This document shows, in pieces, positions 61,812 through 64,000 of a stretch of DNA of 64,000 bases. Origin of the DNA: Okeania sp. SIO2B3 (GTDB lineage: Bacteria; Cyanobacteriota; Cyanobacteriia; Cyanobacteriales; Microcoleaceae). The stretch covers positions 1-64,000 of the forward strand of contig NZ_JAAHGH010000034.1 in assembly GCF_010672525.1 (NCBI RefSeq), written 5' to 3'. The notes under the pieces are model-generated. The model was not told the DNA's origin. It made no database searches and was given only the letters and a program-made list of their open reading frames with translations. The translations under genes were made by a program, and so were the position numbers. The stretch's first letter is position 1, and the number at the start of each line of letters is the position of its first letter.

Positions 61812-63827
61812 ATGAAAATATCCCCTGTCTCTAACTGGAATCAAGAAAACTTAACCACATTAATAAACACCACTAATTATATTCGTCAATATCTAGAAAA
61901 TAAATTGGAGGATAAAAGTTTACAACTTTTGCCGTCCGACATAATACCACCTAATTCAGCTTTGGCTAAATTGTGTTATAAATTTAGGTTGACTGAATTT
62001 GAGCGGGATATTCTTTTACTGTGCGTCACTCTGGAGATTGACCCCAAGGTGGCTGATTTATGCGCTAAAATTCAAGGTAATCCCCAACTTAATTATCCTA
62101 CCTTTGCCTTAGCTTTAGCTACTTTTCCTCAAGCTAGTTGGTTTGTGCTTTCTCCCCATAATTCATTACAATATTGGCGATTAATAGAAATTGGTACCAG
62201 TTTTACTCTCACTCAAGCTCCTCTGCGTATTCAGCCACATATTTTTAGTTATCTCCTAGGAGAACCTAGTTTTGATAAAGAATTATGGGGCTTTATTTAT
62301 CCTGTTCCTTCTCACCTAGAACAAATTCCTCTAGCTCCCTCCCAAGAAAAAATTGTCGAGCAAATAGTATTGATTTGGTCTGAGCTATCTTATACATATA
62401 CATATCCTACCTTACAGCTTTGTGCTGAAGAATCAACAGCTAAATATGCTATAGCTAAAACTCTGTCTGTGCATTTTGGTTTTAATTTGTATTTGATGTC
62501 ATCGACTGTGTTTTCCCAATCACATAACGATATTCAACAAATTAAACAACGTTGGGAAAGGGAAGCTTTGCTACATAATAATTTACTACTGATTGAGTGC
62601 GAAAATATTTTACCAACTGAGTCTAAACTTGTTTTCGAGGTTTGTCAGTTTGCAGAAAATTTGCTAACTCCTATAATTATTTGTAGTCAGAAACGACTGC
62701 AAGCTCAACACGATCGCTTTATTACTTTTGATATACCTCAACTAAATTACCAAGAACAAACAGACATTTGGATAACCAATCTTGGTCTAAATGCAAACAA
62801 ATTCCCAGTCCAGATTAGTAAGTTAGTATCTCAATTTAATCTCAGCAGTACCACTATTCAAGCAATCTGTCAACAATTTAAAATTCAAAATTCAAAGCTT
62901 AAAGCTGAAACTGAAAATTGTTCTGTTCCTTCCCAACTAGAATTAGGTAGCATTTCTTCTGATTCTGAGTTTGAGAAACTTTGGAATCTCTGTCGTTCTC
63001 AAGCTCGTCCTCAATTAGAAGGTTTAGCTCAACGAATAGAGACATCTGCAACTTGGGATGATTTAGTTTTACCTTCACAACAATTTCAGGTACTGACAGA
63101 CATAGCAACTCATCTGCGACAAAAAGCTAAAGTTTATCAAGAATGGGGTTTTGTCAACAAAGGATATCGAGGTTTAGGTATCAGCGTCCTTTTTCATGGT
63201 GAAAGTGGAACTGGTAAGACTATGGCAGCTGAGATATTAGCTAATGAATTTTGTCTAGATCTCTATCGCATAGACTTGAGCGCTGTAATTAGTAAATATA
63301 TAGGGGAAACGGAAAAGAATTTAGAGCGCATATTTCTTGCTGCTGAAACAGGAGGAGCAATTTTACTCTTCGATGAAGCTGATGCCTTATTTGGTAAACG
63401 TACCGAAGTTCAGGATAGTCGCGATCGCCATGCTAATGTAGAAGTATCTTATTTGCTACAGCGAATGGAAGTATATCAGGGTTTGACTATTTTGACTACT
63501 AATTTAAAAGCTGCTTTAGATTCTGCTTTTGAGCGTCGCATCCGGTTTATGGTTGGTTTTCCTTTTCCAGATGCTGCTTCGCGAACCAAGATTTGGCAAC
63601 GCATTTTTCCTATTCAAACACCAACTCAAGGGTTCGATTATCAATTATTGGGACAACTCAAGGTAGCTGGGGGTAATATTCGCAATATTGCCTTAAATGC
63701 AGCTTTTCTCGCTGCTGATTACAATGAACCTGTAATGATGAAACATATCCTTCAAGCTACTCAACGGGAGTATTATAAGTTAAAAAAAATGTTAACTGAT
63801 GAAGAAATAAGAGGATGGTCTGATTAA
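61812..63827 (+). CDS. AAA+ ATPase of the eCIS (Afp15-like)
   Basis: 671 aa. The N-terminal 420 residues are the eCIS-ATPase-specific region (LAKLCYKFRLTEFERDILLL and the following VTLEIDPKVADLCAKIQGNP are typical). The C-terminal AAA+ module has Walker A FHGESGTGKTMAAEIL (about 463-478), Walker B ILLFDEADALFGKRTEV (about 519), sensor-1 ILTTN and the arginine-finger segment FERRIRFMVGFPFPDAASR. Afp15 homologues are needed for assembly or disassembly of the particle. It is the last gene of the cluster; the stop abuts a CCTCACGGGGT repeat. Confident. Confidence 0.93.
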   Translation: MKISPVSNWNQENLTTLINTTNYIRQYLENKLEDKSLQLLPSDIIPPNSALAKLCYKFRLTEFERDILLLCVTLEIDPKVADLCAKIQGNPQLNYPTFALALATFPQASWFVLSPHNSLQYWRLIEIGTSFTLTQAPLRIQPHIFSYLLGEPSFDKELWGFIYPVPSHLEQIPLAPSQEKIVEQIVLIWSELSYTYTYPTLQLCAEESTAKYAIAKTLSVHFGFNLYLMSSTVFSQSHNDIQQIKQRWEREALLHNNLLLIECENILPTESKLVFEVCQFAENLLTPIIICSQKRLQAQHDRFITFDIPQLNYQEQTDIWITNLGLNANKFPVQISKLVSQFNLSSTTIQAICQQFKIQNSKLKAETENCSVPSQLELGSISSDSEFEKLWNLCRSQARPQLEGLAQRIETSATWDDLVLPSQQFQVLTDIATHLRQKAKVYQEWGFVNKGYRGLGISVLFHGESGTGKTMAAEILANEFCLDLYRIDLSAVISKYIGETEKNLERIFLAAETGGAILLFDEADALFGKRTEVQDSRDRHANVEVSYLLQRMEVYQGLTILTTNLKAALDSAFERRIRFMVGFPFPDAASRTKIWQRIFPIQTPTQGFDYQLLGQLKVAGGNIRNIALNAAFLAADYNEPVMMKHILQATQREYYKLKKMLTDEEIRGWSD

Positions 63828-64000
63828 CCTCACGGGGTGGCAAGCTAGCTGAAAGCTATATAGAGAAATTTTTTCGCGTTTTTTTGCTAATATTTCAACA
63901 AAAAGAAAACGCTTATTGAGAATGAAGGGGTGTAGTGCGTTCGCAGAGATCACGCACTACACCCCCCCAGGGAAAACGCATCTAATTTTTTTGACAAATG
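63828..64000. repeat. terminal repeats: CCTCACGGGGT copy 2 and 13-bp-stem inverted repeat
   Basis: CCTCACGGGGTGGCAAGC starts directly after the ATPase stop. Further on, GGGGTGTAGTGCG (63927-63939) and CGCACTACACCCC (63953-63965) are exact complements around a 13-base loop, with no T tail. No gene in the remaining bases. Confidence 0.6.

Noticed and set aside
29086-63827. Type VI secretion system or intact prophage tail
   Set aside because: No TssJ/TssL/TssM membrane complex, no capsid, terminase or lysis genes; DUF4255, DUF4157, DUF5908 and the Afp15-like ATPase indicate an eCIS.
1-64000. tRNA, rRNA or retron RNA genes
   Set aside because: No cloverleaf-like or ribosomal sequence and no reverse transcriptase were recognised by eye; a covariance-model scan would settle it.

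Overview
The window looks like part of a low-GC filamentous cyanobacterial chromosome, of the general kind seen in Okeania, Trichodesmium or Lyngbya-like genomes. The signs are frequent GCGATCGC (HIP1) octamers, CAGTTAT heptamer repeats, CCCCCTAAATCC hairpin repeats, CAGGACTTACGCA-ended MITEs, and protein families typical of multicellular cyanobacteria (caspase-like/STAND/WD40, CHAT, vWA-MoxR-associated AAA and giant Ser/Thr kinases). The genus is inference. I saw no rRNA, tRNA or CRISPR.

Left third (1-26800): an accessory region rich in conflict and cell-death type genes. It begins with the 5' part of a phage-type Dam adenine methyltransferase that runs off the left edge, then a tandem-HTH protein. 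A locus follows that occurs twice: a small minus-strand gene with a conserved ~470 bp block (1912-2380 and 15861-16330), each followed by a two-gene plus-strand unit of a small DNA-binding-like protein and a PAS-like protein. The second PAS gene is frameshifted at a T6 run. Between the copies lie a caspase-like/STAND/WD40 protein, a nonsense-interrupted antitoxin, an envelope protein, an Rpn-type nuclease pseudogene, a CHAT protease, a ribbon-helix-helix-like gene with operator-like repeats, and a solo TnpB with its omega-RNA-like end. Then come a vMAP-type HTH/AAA protein, an orphan repeat protein, and a 1911-aa Ser/Thr kinase in which the usual C-terminal histidine kinase is replaced by an AAA-like NTPase.

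Right part (27080-63827): a complete extracellular contractile injection system (eCIS, Afp/PVC/tCIS type), all on the plus strand. In order: two paralogous secreted proteins; a DUF4255 tube-terminator (Afp16-like); an eCIS-associated protein; three sheath proteins; two tube proteins; a DUF5908 Afp6-like protein; a LysM baseplate protein; a VgrG-like spike; a gp25 wedge protein; toxin-antitoxin debris; three cargo proteins sharing one N-terminal module; a PAAR-like tip; an Afp11-like baseplate protein; a repeat-built tail fibre; a small coiled-coil protein; an Afp12-like baseplate protein; the tape measure; and the Afp15-like AAA+ ATPase. Every core class has a candidate, so the particle is probably functional.

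The most unusual features are modular. The three sheath proteins carry 2, 2 and 7 copies of an inserted ~75-aa domain. The tape measure carries 72-aa (216 bp) repeats and the fibre carries near-identical 110-aa (330 bp) repeats. The three adjacent cargo proteins share a ~105-aa leader but have different C-termini: unknown, H...NC papain-like, and ADP-ribosyltransferase-like. MITEs and hairpin repeats sit in most eCIS intergenic gaps but interrupt none of the structural genes.
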